DNA of 64,000 bases from DATARR01 sp036376245 (GTDB lineage: Bacteria; Acidobacteriota; Thermoanaerobaculia; Multivoradales; UBA5704): contig DASVAS010000083.1 of the NCBI GenBank assembly GCA_036376245.1, positions 1 through 64,000 of the forward strand, written 5' to 3'. The notes beneath the pieces are model-generated. The model was given only the letters and a program-made list of their open reading frames with translations, was not told the origin of the DNA and ran no database searches. The position numbers were made by a program, and so were the translations under genes. Position 1 is the first letter of the stretch. The number at the start of each line of letters is the position of its first letter. Below are positions 1 to 51,690 of this stretch, in pieces.

Positions 1-43242
<43,242 letters not shown>

Positions 43243-43548
43243 TCCGTCCCTTTCGTTCGAGTCAGCTCATACGAACGGCGATACGCTCGCCGTATCCGGA
43301 TCACGAGCCGGTCCAGGGAAACCGATCCAAGAAGCTCAAGAAAAAGCCAGGAGCTCGGCTTCTTGATTCAAAAAATTGATTTTGATGTGCCGACGTGGGT
43401 AACGTACAGCGATGGTCAAGGCGAGGTCAACAATCGAGCGTCCCATTCTGGCGGTGGTCTCCCACCTTAAGAGGTGCAGGTCGGACCTCAAAACGGGGCA
43501 CTCCGTTATAGTAAAAGGCGCCTTCGAACCTTAAAGCAGAACATAAAA
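43243..43548. promoter_or_regulatory. Divergent intergenic region between the NRPS and the permease
   Basis: This 306-bp non-coding stretch is clearly richer in A/T than its surroundings and must hold the promoters for both directions. On the plus strand TATAGT at 43507-43512 is a possible -10 box for the permease; I see no convincing -35 box. A short inverted repeat, CACCT-TAAG-AGGTG (about 43463-43476), lies 30 bp upstream of that box and could bind a regulator. Nothing else in the stretch is recognised. Confidence 0.35.
43341..43361 (-). terminator. Possible leader hairpin with T-run upstream of the NRPS
   Basis: Read on the minus strand, AAGCC, an 8-base loop containing GAGCTC, and GGCTT form a 5-bp stem followed by a T-run (AAAAA at 43341-43345 on the plus strand). 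It lies about 98 bases before the NRPS start codon and could act as an attenuator in the leader. The stem is short and this may be chance. Confidence 0.25.
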
Positions 43549-46038
43549 ATGGAAAATCTCTGGAAGGATCTCCTCCTCTCCCTGCGCGCGCTGCGCCGCA
43601 GCCCCGGCTTCGCCTTCGCCGCGGTCGCCTCCCTGGCGCTCGGCATCGGGGCAAACACCGTGATCTTCACTTTTTTGAACGCCCTGTTCTTCAAGAGCCT
43701 GCCGGTGGACCACCCGGAGGAGCTGGTGGCCATCTACTCGGTGGACAAGGCCAAGGGGGACCTGCTGCCGCTCTCCTACCCCAACTTCGAGGACCTGCGG
43801 CGGGAGGAGGGCCCGGCGGTGGCCGGCTTCGCCGCCTACCGGGACGTCTCCGCCTCCCTGCGGGCGGACGGCGAGCCGACGCTGCTCCAGGGCGAGGCGG
43901 TCTCCGCCTCCTACTTCGACCTGCTGGGGATCGATCCGGCCCGCGGGCGCTTCTTCCGGCCCGACGAGGAGGCCCCTCCCGGCGCCCACCCGGTGATCGT
44001 CCTCTCCTACCACCTCTGGCAGAGCCGCTTCGCCTCCGACCCGGGCGTGGTGAACCGGGCCGTGAGCCTCGACGGCCAGGGCTTCACCGTGGTGGGGGTC
44101 GCGCCGCCGGAATTCAAGGGACTGAGCGTCACGGCCACGCCTCCCGACTTCTGGGTGCCGATGTCCATGTACCGGCAGTTGACGCACGGCCTGCAGGCGC
44201 GCCAGTTGGAGCGCCGGGGAGCCCTGGTCTTCTCCGCCGTGGCCCGCCTGAACCCGGAGGCCGGCGTCGATGAGGCGCGGGTGTTCCTGAGCACCGTGGC
44301 CGACCGCCTGGAGCGCGAGTTCCCGCAGGCCAACCGGGACCTCGGCATGACCGTCATCCCCCTGGCCCAGGCCGTGCTGCCGCCCGGGCTGCGGGACCGC
44401 GCCGTGCGCTCCGGCGGCCTGCTCGCCGCCGCCGTCGGGCTGCTGCTGCTGATCGCCGGCGCCAACGTGGCGAACCTGCTGCTGGCCCGCGCCGCGGCCC
44501 GCAGCGGCGAGGTGGCCGTGCGGCTCTCCATGGGGGCCAGCCGCGGCCGGCTGCTGCGCCAGCTCCTCACCGAGGGCGCCGTGCTGGGCCTGCTGGGCGG
44601 CGCCTGCGGTCTGCTGATCGCCGTCTGGGGCCGCCGCGTCCTCTGGGCCCTGCGGCCGCCCTTCTTCCCCGACACCCTCGACCTCGGCATGGACGGCCGG
44701 GTGCTGGCCTTCACCCTGATCCTGTCGCTGGCCACCGGCCTGCTGTTCAGCCTGGCGCCGGCCTTCCAGTCCTTCCGCCTCGACCTCTCCGGCATCCTCA
44801 CCCGCCAGGCCCGCGGCTCGGGCTCGCGCGGGGACGGCTCGAGCTCGTTCCTGCGCCAGCTCCTGGTGGCCGGCCAGGTGGCCCTCTCCGTGGTCGTGCT
44901 GGCCGGCGCCGGTCTCTTCCTGCGCAGCCTCGTCCAGGTGGAGAAGGTGGACCCCGGCTTCGAGACCGAGAAGCTGTTCGTCATCCCCCTGGACCTGAGC
45001 GCGGGAGGATACCCGCCGCCCCGCGCGCTGGATCTCTACGAGCGGGCCGTGGAGCGGGTCTCGCGCGTGCCGGGCGTACAGTCCGCCGCCGTGGCCTCCC
45101 GCTTCCTCCTGGTCGGCGGCGGCGGCCGGATGTCCATCTTCGCCGAGGGCCAGGCGGCCCGCCCGGGCGCCGGCACGGAAAGCGGGCCCGCCGACGGCGA
45201 GATCCTGGCCGGCGTCAACACCGTGGGCGTCGGCTACTTCGACACGGTCGGCATGCGGCTGTTGAGCGGCCGCGGCTTCACGCCCGCCGACCGCGAGGGC
45301 TCCCGCCCGGTGGCGGTGGTCAACGAGTCCCTGGCCCGCCGCCTCTGGCCGGGCGAGCCCGCGCTCGGCAAACGTCTCCGCCTCGGCGACGATCCCGCTA
45401 TGCGGGAGGTCGTCGGCGTCGCCGCCGACGCCCGCTACGCCGGCCTGCGCGAGCCTCCCCAGCCCTACGCCTGGAAGCCGGTGCTGCAGAGCTTCTCCCC
45501 CGCGATGATGCTGCACGTGCGCACCAAGGAAGACCCGGACCCGCTGCTGGAGACCACCCGCCGGGAGGTCCAGGCCCTGGATCCCGGCCTGCCCATCCTG
45601 GAGCCGCGCACCATCTCCCAGGTGCGCAACATCTCGCTCTGGGCCCCGCGCCTCGGCGCCGGCCTGCTCTCCCTCTTCGGGCTCCTCGCCCTGCTCCTCG
45701 CCGCCCTCGGGATCTACGGCGTCGTCGCCTACTCCATCGGCCAGCGCCGGCGCGAGATCGGCGTCCGCATGGCCCTGGGCGCCGCCCGCAAAGAGGTCCT
45801 GGAGCTGGTCCTGCGCCAGGGCATGCGCCCCGTCTGGATCGGCCTCGCCCTCGGCCTCGCCGCCGCCTTCGCCGGCGCGCGGGCGGTGGCCAGCCTGCTG
45901 TTCGGAATCGGTGCCGCCGACCCGCTCGCCTTCGCGGGCGCCGCCCTGCTGCTCGCCCTGGTGGCCCTCGCCGCCGTGTACATCCCCGCCCGCCGCGCCT
46001 CCGGTGTGGACCCCGTCCACGCCCTGCGTGAGGGTTGA
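43549..46038 (+). CDS. ABC transporter permease, acidobacterial duplicated orphan permease (ADOP) type
   Basis: This is an inner-membrane MacB/FtsX-family permease of 829 residues with the duplicated layout: MacB-like periplasmic domain plus FtsX core, twice. The N-terminus MENLWKDLLLSLRALRRSPG followed by a hydrophobic helix (LALGIGANTVIFTFLNAL) is typical of the family. The first FtsX core lies near residues 290-400 (LLAAAVGLLLLIAGANVANL and later helices) and the last at about 700-825 (LLSLFGLLALLLAALGIYGVVAYSIG, then PARRASGVDPVHALREG). I start at ATG 43549 rather than the in-frame ATG at 43474, because the family motif begins here and the longer N-terminus looks unrelated. There is no ATPase domain and no ATPase gene nearby. 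Its position, divergent from the lipopeptide NRPS and directly ahead of the P450 fusion, makes export of the product or self-protection possible, but this is inference. Confidence 0.9.
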   Translation: MENLWKDLLLSLRALRRSPGFAFAAVASLALGIGANTVIFTFLNALFFKSLPVDHPEELVAIYSVDKAKGDLLPLSYPNFEDLRREEGPAVAGFAAYRDVSASLRADGEPTLLQGEAVSASYFDLLGIDPARGRFFRPDEEAPPGAHPVIVLSYHLWQSRFASDPGVVNRAVSLDGQGFTVVGVAPPEFKGLSVTATPPDFWVPMSMYRQLTHGLQARQLERRGALVFSAVARLNPEAGVDEARVFLSTVADRLEREFPQANRDLGMTVIPLAQAVLPPGLRDRAVRSGGLLAAAVGLLLLIAGANVANLLLARAAARSGEVAVRLSMGASRGRLLRQLLTEGAVLGLLGGACGLLIAVWGRRVLWALRPPFFPDTLDLGMDGRVLAFTLILSLATGLLFSLAPAFQSFRLDLSGILTRQARGSGSRGDGSSSFLRQLLVAGQVALSVVVLAGAGLFLRSLVQVEKVDPGFETEKLFVIPLDLSAGGYPPPRALDLYERAVERVSRVPGVQSAAVASRFLLVGGGGRMSIFAEGQAARPGAGTESGPADGEILAGVNTVGVGYFDTVGMRLLSGRGFTPADREGSRPVAVVNESLARRLWPGEPALGKRLRLGDDPAMREVVGVAADARYAGLREPPQPYAWKPVLQSFSPAMMLHVRTKEDPDPLLETTRREVQALDPGLPILEPRTISQVRNISLWAPRLGAGLLSLFGLLALLLAALGIYGVVAYSIGQRRREIGVRMALGAARKEVLELVLRQGMRPVWIGLALGLAAAFAGARAVASLLFGIGAADPLAFAGAALLLALVALAAVYIPARRASGVDPVHALREG

Positions 46039-46048
46039 AGGAGAGACT

Positions 46049-49000
46049 TTGATCCAGGAGACTCTGACCCCCGCCGCTCCCTCCGCCCGCGAGCTGCCCG
46101 GCCCGCGCGGCGGCATCCGGGCCGTGGGCGCCGAACGCCTCGCCGCCTATCTCGAAGCCACCCGCGTCCATGGCGACATCGTCTGCCTCAGCGAGGAGCG
46201 GCGGACCTTCCTGATCAGCCACCCGGACCATGTCAAGCGGGTGCTGCAGGACAACCAGGCCAACTACCGCCAGAACGTCCGCAAGAAGATCGTGATGGGG
46301 GCCCAGAGCCTGGCTCTCTCCGCCGGCGAGGCCTGGAAGCAGCGCCGCCGACTGCTCCAGCCCCTGTTCAACCAGCAGCGCCTGGCCCCCCTCGCCCCCG
46401 GCGTCGTCGCCGGCTCCCGGCGCATGCTGGACCGCTGGCTGGACCCCGCCCGCGGCGGCGCGCCCGTGGACGTGGCCGCCGAGATGGCCGAGCTCTCGCT
46501 GGACCTGCTGATCGAAGGTCTGCTCGGCGACGACGGCGGGCGCGGCGGCCTGCGCCAGGCGGTGGCCAGGGCCTTCGAGCACTTCAACGCGCGCGTCCGC
46601 GTCACCGATCCCCTCCCCCTCTGGGTCCCCACGCCGGCGAACCTCAGCCTGGTCAAGGCCCTGCGCGGCCTCTCCCGCAACGTGCGCGCCGCCATCGCCG
46701 AGCACCAGGAGAGCGGCGAAGAGGGGGATCTCCTCTCCATGATGCTCTCCACCCGCGACGAGCGGACGGGCCAGACGTTGAACCCCGAGCAGATCCAGGA
46801 CGAGCTGATGATGCTGCTGGTCATGGGACACATGACCACCGCCATGGCCGCCACCTGGGTCTTCTTCCTGCTCTCGCGCCACCCCGAGGCCGAGGCCCGC
46901 GTCCGCGCCGAGATCGCCGAGGTCTTGGGGGACCGCCCGGCGGAGTTCCGGGACGTGGCGAAGCTCGCCTACACCCGCCAGGCGATCGAGGAGACCCTGC
47001 GCCTCTATCCGCCGAGCTGGAGCTTCAGCCGCGCGGTGATCGCCGACGACGAGATCGGCGGCTACCTGATCCCGGCCGGCGCCACCGTGTCGATCTCCCC
47101 CTGGGTGACCCACCGGCGGCCCGACCTGTGGACCGACCCGGAGCGCTTCGATCCCGACCGCTTCGAGCCCGGCCGCGCCGCCGAACGCCACCGCTTCGCC
47201 TGGTACCCCTTCGGCGGCGGCCCCCGCGTCTGCATCGCCCGCGACATGGCGATGATGGAGCTGCCGCTGATCCTCGCCACGGTCTTCCAGCGCTGCCGCC
47301 CCCGCCCCGTGCCCGGCCGCTCGGCCGCCCCCACGCCGGGGATCGTGCTGCGCCCCCGCGACGGCCTGTGGATGACCCCCGAGGATCCGGCCGCGGCGCC
47401 GGCCGCCCGGAACGAGCTCCCCTTCGAGCCCCTGCCGGCGGTGCTCGTCAACCCGGCGGCGGACGCCCCGGCCTTCCTCCGCCGCGCCGAGGGCGGGGAG
47501 TACGTGCCGGTCCCCCGCGGCGAGTTCCTGGACCGTGCCCGCCGCCTCGCCCGCGCCCTGGTGGCCGCGGGAGTGGCGCCCGGCGACCGCCTCGTCGTCT
47601 TCGCCGGCAGCCTCGACGCCATGCTGATGGATCTGGCGGCCATGACCGCCGGCGCGGTGACGGTGCCCGTCCAGCCCACCCTGGAGGCCGCCGAAGCCGT
47701 CCGGCTCTTCCGGGAGATCGGCGCGCTCTACGTGGCGGCCGGCCCGGCGCGCATGCAGGAGCTCCTCCCCCTGCGCGGCGACGCTCCCGGCGTCCGCACC
47801 TGGATCCAGATCGGCCCCGGCGCCGCCGGCGACGGGTTGGCCACCCTGGCCTCCCTGCTGGAAGCGAAAGTGGAAGGTCCGGAGGTCCCGGAGGTCCCGG
47901 AGCTCGTCCGGCGCCTCGCGCCCGGCCAGCCGGCCTCCCTGCTCCTCACCCCGGGGACCGAGGGGCGGGCCCGCGCCGTCGAGGTCACCCACGGCAACCT
48001 CTCCGCCGTGGCGCGGGGCCTGGCCGAGGCCCTGCCCGTCCGTCCCGGCGAGGTGGTCCTCTCCGGCCTCCCCTACGCCCGACCCGCGGAGCGCGCCTTC
48101 CTCCACGCCTGCCTGCGCCAGGGGGCGACCCTCGCCTTCCCCGGCCCGGGCGACGCCATCGACCAGGACATCCGGAAGGTGCGGCCCCACGTCTTCACCT
48201 CCACCCCGGACTTCTGGAAGCGCTTCCTGAACTGGCTGTTCCAAACCGTGCAGGCCAACCCTCCACGCCGGCGGCGGGCGTTCCAGAAGGCCGTCCAGAC
48301 CGGCCGGCGGGCCCTGCCCTTCCGCATCCAGCACAAGACCCCGCCGGGCGCGGAGCGCTGGCGCCTCTGGATGGCTGACAAGACGGTCTTCGGCGGCATC
48401 CGCGCCCGCCTGAGCGACCGCCTTCGCTTCGCCGTCTCGGGAGGAGACCGCATCCCGCACGGCTGGATCACCTTCGTCTGGGCGGCCGGCATCCCCGTCT
48501 ACGAGAGCTACGGCCTCACCGAGACCGGCGGCTTCGCCACCCTGAACACCCCCGAGGCGATCCAGCCCGGCTCCTCCGGCGTGCCCCTGCCCGGCCTGGA
48601 GGTCCGCGTGGCCGAAGACGGCGAGATCCTGGTCCGCGGCGCCGCCGTGGCCCCCGGCCCCGCCCTGGACGCCGACGGCTGGCTGCACACCGGCGACGAC
48701 GGCTGGATCGACGAAGCCGGCATGCTCTCCGTCCGCGGCCGCAAGAGCGACGTCTTCGTGGGCCCCCACGGCAAGAAGGTTTCGCCTTCGGGCCTGGAGA
48801 GCCTGCTCCGCTCCAGCCACTTCCTTTCCCACGCCGTGGTGGTGGGAGAGGGCCGGCCGCACAACGCCGCCCTGCTCGTCCCCGACCTCCACGCCCTCCA
48901 GCGCATGGCCAGGCGCCGCCGGATCGAGTACTCCACCCTCGCCGAGCTGGTGCGCCACCCGCGCGTCCGCGAGGTCGTCGGCAAGGACATCGACGGCTAC

Positions 49001-49156
49001 AACGAGCGGCTCGCCGCCCACGACCAGATCAAGGCCTGGGACCTCTTCCCCGGCAGCTTCAGCGCCGCCACCGGCGAGCTGACCGCCACCGGCGCCCTGC
49101 GGCGGCAGGTCGTGCTGGAGAAGTACGCGGCGGAGATCGAGAAGCTGTACGGGTAG
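46049..49156 (+). CDS. Cytochrome P450 fused to a degenerate acyl-adenylate-forming domain
   Basis: The protein has 1,035 residues and two parts. Residues about 1-445 are a P450: GEAWKQRRRLLQPLF, helix-I motif G260-H-M-T-T264, ExxR in EETLRLYPPSW (near 314), and the heme loop FGGGPRVCIARD with C395. Residues about 480-1035 resemble long-chain acyl-CoA/AMP ligases (YGLTETGG, LHTGDDGW, RGRKSDV, EKYAAEIEKLYG). Here the ATP loop reads TPGTEGRARAVEVTHGNL and the usual catalytic lysine region reads LTATGALRRQ, so adenylation may be lost or altered. The start is TTG 46049, preceded by AAGGAGA at 46038-46044; GTG 46028 is an alternative. It begins 10 bp after the permease, probably in one transcript. 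A likely role is oxidation of the lipopeptide or its acyl chain, with the C-terminal domain perhaps presenting an acyl substrate. Confidence 0.88.
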   Translation: MIQETLTPAAPSARELPGPRGGIRAVGAERLAAYLEATRVHGDIVCLSEERRTFLISHPDHVKRVLQDNQANYRQNVRKKIVMGAQSLALSAGEAWKQRRRLLQPLFNQQRLAPLAPGVVAGSRRMLDRWLDPARGGAPVDVAAEMAELSLDLLIEGLLGDDGGRGGLRQAVARAFEHFNARVRVTDPLPLWVPTPANLSLVKALRGLSRNVRAAIAEHQESGEEGDLLSMMLSTRDERTGQTLNPEQIQDELMMLLVMGHMTTAMAATWVFFLLSRHPEAEARVRAEIAEVLGDRPAEFRDVAKLAYTRQAIEETLRLYPPSWSFSRAVIADDEIGGYLIPAGATVSISPWVTHRRPDLWTDPERFDPDRFEPGRAAERHRFAWYPFGGGPRVCIARDMAMMELPLILATVFQRCRPRPVPGRSAAPTPGIVLRPRDGLWMTPEDPAAAPAARNELPFEPLPAVLVNPAADAPAFLRRAEGGEYVPVPRGEFLDRARRLARALVAAGVAPGDRLVVFAGSLDAMLMDLAAMTAGAVTVPVQPTLEAAEAVRLFREIGALYVAAGPARMQELLPLRGDAPGVRTWIQIGPGAAGDGLATLASLLEAKVEGPEVPEVPELVRRLAPGQPASLLLTPGTEGRARAVEVTHGNLSAVARGLAEALPVRPGEVVLSGLPYARPAERAFLHACLRQGATLAFPGPGDAIDQDIRKVRPHVFTSTPDFWKRFLNWLFQTVQANPPRRRRAFQKAVQTGRRALPFRIQHKTPPGAERWRLWMADKTVFGGIRARLSDRLRFAVSGGDRIPHGWITFVWAAGIPVYESYGLTETGGFATLNTPEAIQPGSSGVPLPGLEVRVAEDGEILVRGAAVAPGPALDADGWLHTGDDGWIDEAGMLSVRGRKSDVFVGPHGKKVSPSGLESLLRSSHFLSHAVVVGEGRPHNAALLVPDLHALQRMARRRRIEYSTLAELVRHPRVREVVGKDIDGYNERLAAHDQIKAWDLFPGSFSAATGELTATGALRRQVVLEKYAAEIEKLYG

Positions 49157-49169
49157 GGCCCTCACCACC

Positions 49170-49208
49170 CTTCTCCCCGCGGGAGAGGGGCGGGGCTTGT
49201 TCAAGCCC
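49170..49208. terminator. Two adjacent hairpins after the P450 fusion gene
   Basis: CTTCTCCC/GGGAGAGG (49170-49177 and 49181-49188, 3-base loop, one G-T pair) is followed by GGGCTTG/CAAGCCC (49193-49199 and 49202-49208). They start 14 bp after the stop codon. No T-run follows, so they may stabilise the 3' end or be a REP-like dispersed element rather than a classic intrinsic terminator. Confidence 0.4.
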
Positions 49209-49421
49209 TTGACGGGCGGGAGCTTCACCGCCCGCAAACACCGTAGTCCTCTGACCTGAGCTGTACGGCTCTTCGACAGCGCCGCTGGATGAGCTGCGGG
49301 AGCAGTTGTTGGCAAGGATTTTGGAGAAGCGATAGAGAGGTGAAAGAGCTATATCTAGAAATAAAAACCTTTTAATTAATCTAAAATCCGCATTCGCCGC
49401 TCACAAGCCGCAGAGCCGGTG

Positions 49422-49427
49422 TACAAT
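49422..49427 (+). promoter_or_regulatory. Possible -10 box for the eCIS operon
   Basis: TACAAT lies in an A/T-rich patch upstream of the ATPase gene, the first gene of the eCIS operon. There is no convincing -35 partner at standard spacing, so this is a weak call. Confidence 0.25.
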
Positions 49428-49482
49428 TTAAAAATCTTTCTCAGGAGCTCGCGGCCTCTCACCCTCGGAGGGCGGTCAAGAG

Positions 49483-51666
49483 ATGCAGCCTTTCGCCACG
49501 TCGTGCCAGCAGGTGCTTGCGGAGTTGGAGCGCATCGACCTGATGATCCGCCTTCAGGTATGGCGTGCGCGGCAGCTCCATCAAGCGGACAGCGAGTTCC
49601 ACGGTCTCTACATCTCCGAGGAAGAGGTGGACGCCCTCCTGGCCGAGCCCGCGGGATTGCCACGCTGGGCGGCCGTCCCGGTCTCCCGGCCCGAAATGAT
49701 TGCGGTCTTCGAGCGACTCGCCGCGACTCTCGCGGATCGCCGCGAGGAGAGCCTCCGCCGCGGCATCGTCCTGCGGCTCCCACAGTTGGCCGGCAGCTTC
49801 GGCCTCTCCTCCTTCGAAGTGGACACCTTGCTGATCGCTCTGGCACCGGAGATCGATCCGCGCTATGAGAAGCTTTTCGCCTATCTCCAGGACGACGTGA
49901 CCCGCAAGCGGCCAAGCGTGGATCTGGTCCTCAACCTCCTCTGCCCGAATTTCGAGGAGAAGCTCGCCGCCCGGTCCCGCTTCGGCGCCGGGTCGCCGCT
50001 CGTTCGTCACCGCCTGCTCCACCTTTTCGAGGATCCTTCGCGTCTCCAGTCGCCGCTCCTCGCCCACTACGTCAAGGCCGAGGAGCGGGTGGTGGGCTTC
50101 CTGTTCGGCTCCGACGAGCCGGACGCGCGGCTCCTCCCGTACGTGCGCGTCGTGGAGCCGGTGGCCAGGCTGGAGGACCTGCTCCTTCCCGCCGCCGCGA
50201 AACAGGGGCTCCTCGCCCTCGGCCGGTCCTGGCGCGCCGGAGGGCAGGCTGCGGTGCTCTATCTGCAAGGTCCCTACGGCGCCGGTCGGGAGACAGCCGC
50301 GGAGGCGCTCTGCCGCGAGCTCGGCCTCGGCCTCCTCGTCGTCGACCTCGAACGGCTGCTGGCGACCGAGGACGACCTCTTCGAGACTCTCGTGGCGCTG
50401 GCCAGCCGCGAGGCTCTTCTGCGCGACGCGGCTCTCTGCTGGCGGCGGTTCGATCTCCTGCTGGCCGACGACAAGGCACCTCGCCGGATACGGCTCCTCA
50501 AAGTCCTGGAGGAGCGTCGCGGCCTTTCTTTCCTGACCAGCGAGGCCGTCTGGGAGCCAGCGGACGCCCTGCGCGACGCCGCCTTCTTGCGGATCGAGTT
50601 GCCGCGGCCCGGCCATCGCGAGCGGCTGGAGCTCTGGTCGCGCGCCCTGGAGAGCGCGCCCGCGGACCCCGGCCTCGCCGCCGTAGCCACCCGTTTCCGC
50701 CTGACCCCCGGCCAGATCCGCGACGCGGCGACGACCGCCCGCAATCTCGCTCGCGGGCGCGACCCGGAGGGCGTCGCCGAGCCGATGCCGACCCCGGCTG
50801 AGATTCAGGCCGCCTGCCGTCTCCACTCGAACCCCAGGCTCTCCGCTCTGGCGCAGAAAATCACCCCCAAGTACGGCTGGAGCGACATCGTCCTGCCGGC
50901 GGACCGCCTGGAGGTCCTGCGGGAGATCTGCAACGCCGTGCGCTACCGCTCCCGCGTCTACGAAGATTGGGGCTTCGGCGGCAAGCTGTCGCTGGGCAAG
51001 GGCTTGAACGTCCTCTTCGCCGGTCCGCCGGGGACGGGAAAGACCATGGGCGCGGAGGTCCTGGCCGGCGAGCTCGGGCTCGACCTTTACAAGATCGATC
51101 TCTCGACAGTCGTCAGCAAGTACATCGGCGAGACCGAGAAGAACCTCGCCCGCATCTTCGCCGAGGGCGAGACCTCGAACGCCCTGCTCTTCTTCGACGA
51201 GGCCGACGCCCTCTTCGGCAAGCGTTCCGAGGTGCGCGACTCCCACGACCGCTACGCCAACCTGGAGATCAGCTACCTGCTGCAGAGGATGGACGAGTAC
51301 GAGGGCGTGGTGATCCTCGCCACCAACCTGCGCAAGAACATGGACGAGGCCTTCGTGCGGCGCATGCATTTCACGCTGGAGTTCCCGTTCCCCACTGAAA
51401 GCGACCGGCAGCGTATCTGGACCGGTCTCTGGCCCGCCGCCACGCCGCGCAGAGAGGAGATCGACCTCGCCCTCCTCGCTCATCGCTACGAGATCGCCGG
51501 CGGCAACATCCGCAACATCATCCTTGCCGCCGCCTTCCTCGCCGCGTCCGACGGCGGCACGGTGACCATGGGGCATCTGCTGCGGGCGACGCAACGCGAG
51601 TATCAAAAGATGGGCAAGGTCGTACGGGACGGGGAGTTCGCTGGCTCCGCGGGTCCGGCAAGCTGA
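49483..51666 (+). CDS. eCIS AAA+ ATPase (Afp15-like) with degenerate first ATPase domain
   Basis: This is a cytoplasmic ATPase of 727 residues that accompanies contractile injection particles; family members act in assembly or handling of the particle. The second AAA+ domain is complete: Walker A GPPGTGKT at residues 514-521, Walker B LLFFDEADALFGKRSE with D572-E573, then a sensor region VVILATNLRKNMDEAFVRRM. An earlier domain has a worn Walker A (GPYGAGRET, residues 263-271) and no proper Walker B, so only one active site is expected. The N-terminal 200 residues are helical and unassigned. The start ATG has a GGAGGG-type site upstream. It is the first gene of the operon here, whereas the Afp15 gene lies near the end of the Afp cluster. 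Confidence 0.9.
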   Translation: MQPFATSCQQVLAELERIDLMIRLQVWRARQLHQADSEFHGLYISEEEVDALLAEPAGLPRWAAVPVSRPEMIAVFERLAATLADRREESLRRGIVLRLPQLAGSFGLSSFEVDTLLIALAPEIDPRYEKLFAYLQDDVTRKRPSVDLVLNLLCPNFEEKLAARSRFGAGSPLVRHRLLHLFEDPSRLQSPLLAHYVKAEERVVGFLFGSDEPDARLLPYVRVVEPVARLEDLLLPAAAKQGLLALGRSWRAGGQAAVLYLQGPYGAGRETAAEALCRELGLGLLVVDLERLLATEDDLFETLVALASREALLRDAALCWRRFDLLLADDKAPRRIRLLKVLEERRGLSFLTSEAVWEPADALRDAAFLRIELPRPGHRERLELWSRALESAPADPGLAAVATRFRLTPGQIRDAATTARNLARGRDPEGVAEPMPTPAEIQAACRLHSNPRLSALAQKITPKYGWSDIVLPADRLEVLREICNAVRYRSRVYEDWGFGGKLSLGKGLNVLFAGPPGTGKTMGAEVLAGELGLDLYKIDLSTVVSKYIGETEKNLARIFAEGETSNALLFFDEADALFGKRSEVRDSHDRYANLEISYLLQRMDEYEGVVILATNLRKNMDEAFVRRMHFTLEFPFPTESDRQRIWTGLWPAATPRREEIDLALLAHRYEIAGGNIRNIILAAAFLAASDGGTVTMGHLLRATQREYQKMGKVVRDGEFAGSAGPAS

Positions 51667-51690
51667 GGCAAGAGCGATCGGAGGTGCGCG

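Larger units (their letters stand above)
49157..49482. other. Intergenic region between lipopeptide and eCIS operons
   Basis: This 326-bp stretch has no convincing gene. It holds two hairpins near its left end, then an A/T-rich patch (about 49340-49440). TACAAT at 49422-49427 is a possible -10 box for the eCIS operon, about 55 bases before its first start codon; no clear -35 box is seen. Confidence 0.5.

Noticed and set aside
43474..43548. Upstream in-frame ATG at 43474 as start of the permease
   Set aside because: The added 25 residues do not look like the family N-terminus and would overlap the likely promoter region; ATG 43549 gives the conserved start.
45911..46048. N-terminal extension of the P450 fusion into the permease gene
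   Set aside because: It would overlap the permease C-terminal helices by over 120 bp and has no P450 sequence; TTG 46049 has a good ribosome site.
45398..49315. Long minus-strand frame opposite the P450 fusion gene
   Set aside because: It has no domain signals and composition-driven sequence. The plus strand has a clear P450 and ligase-like protein with a ribosome site.
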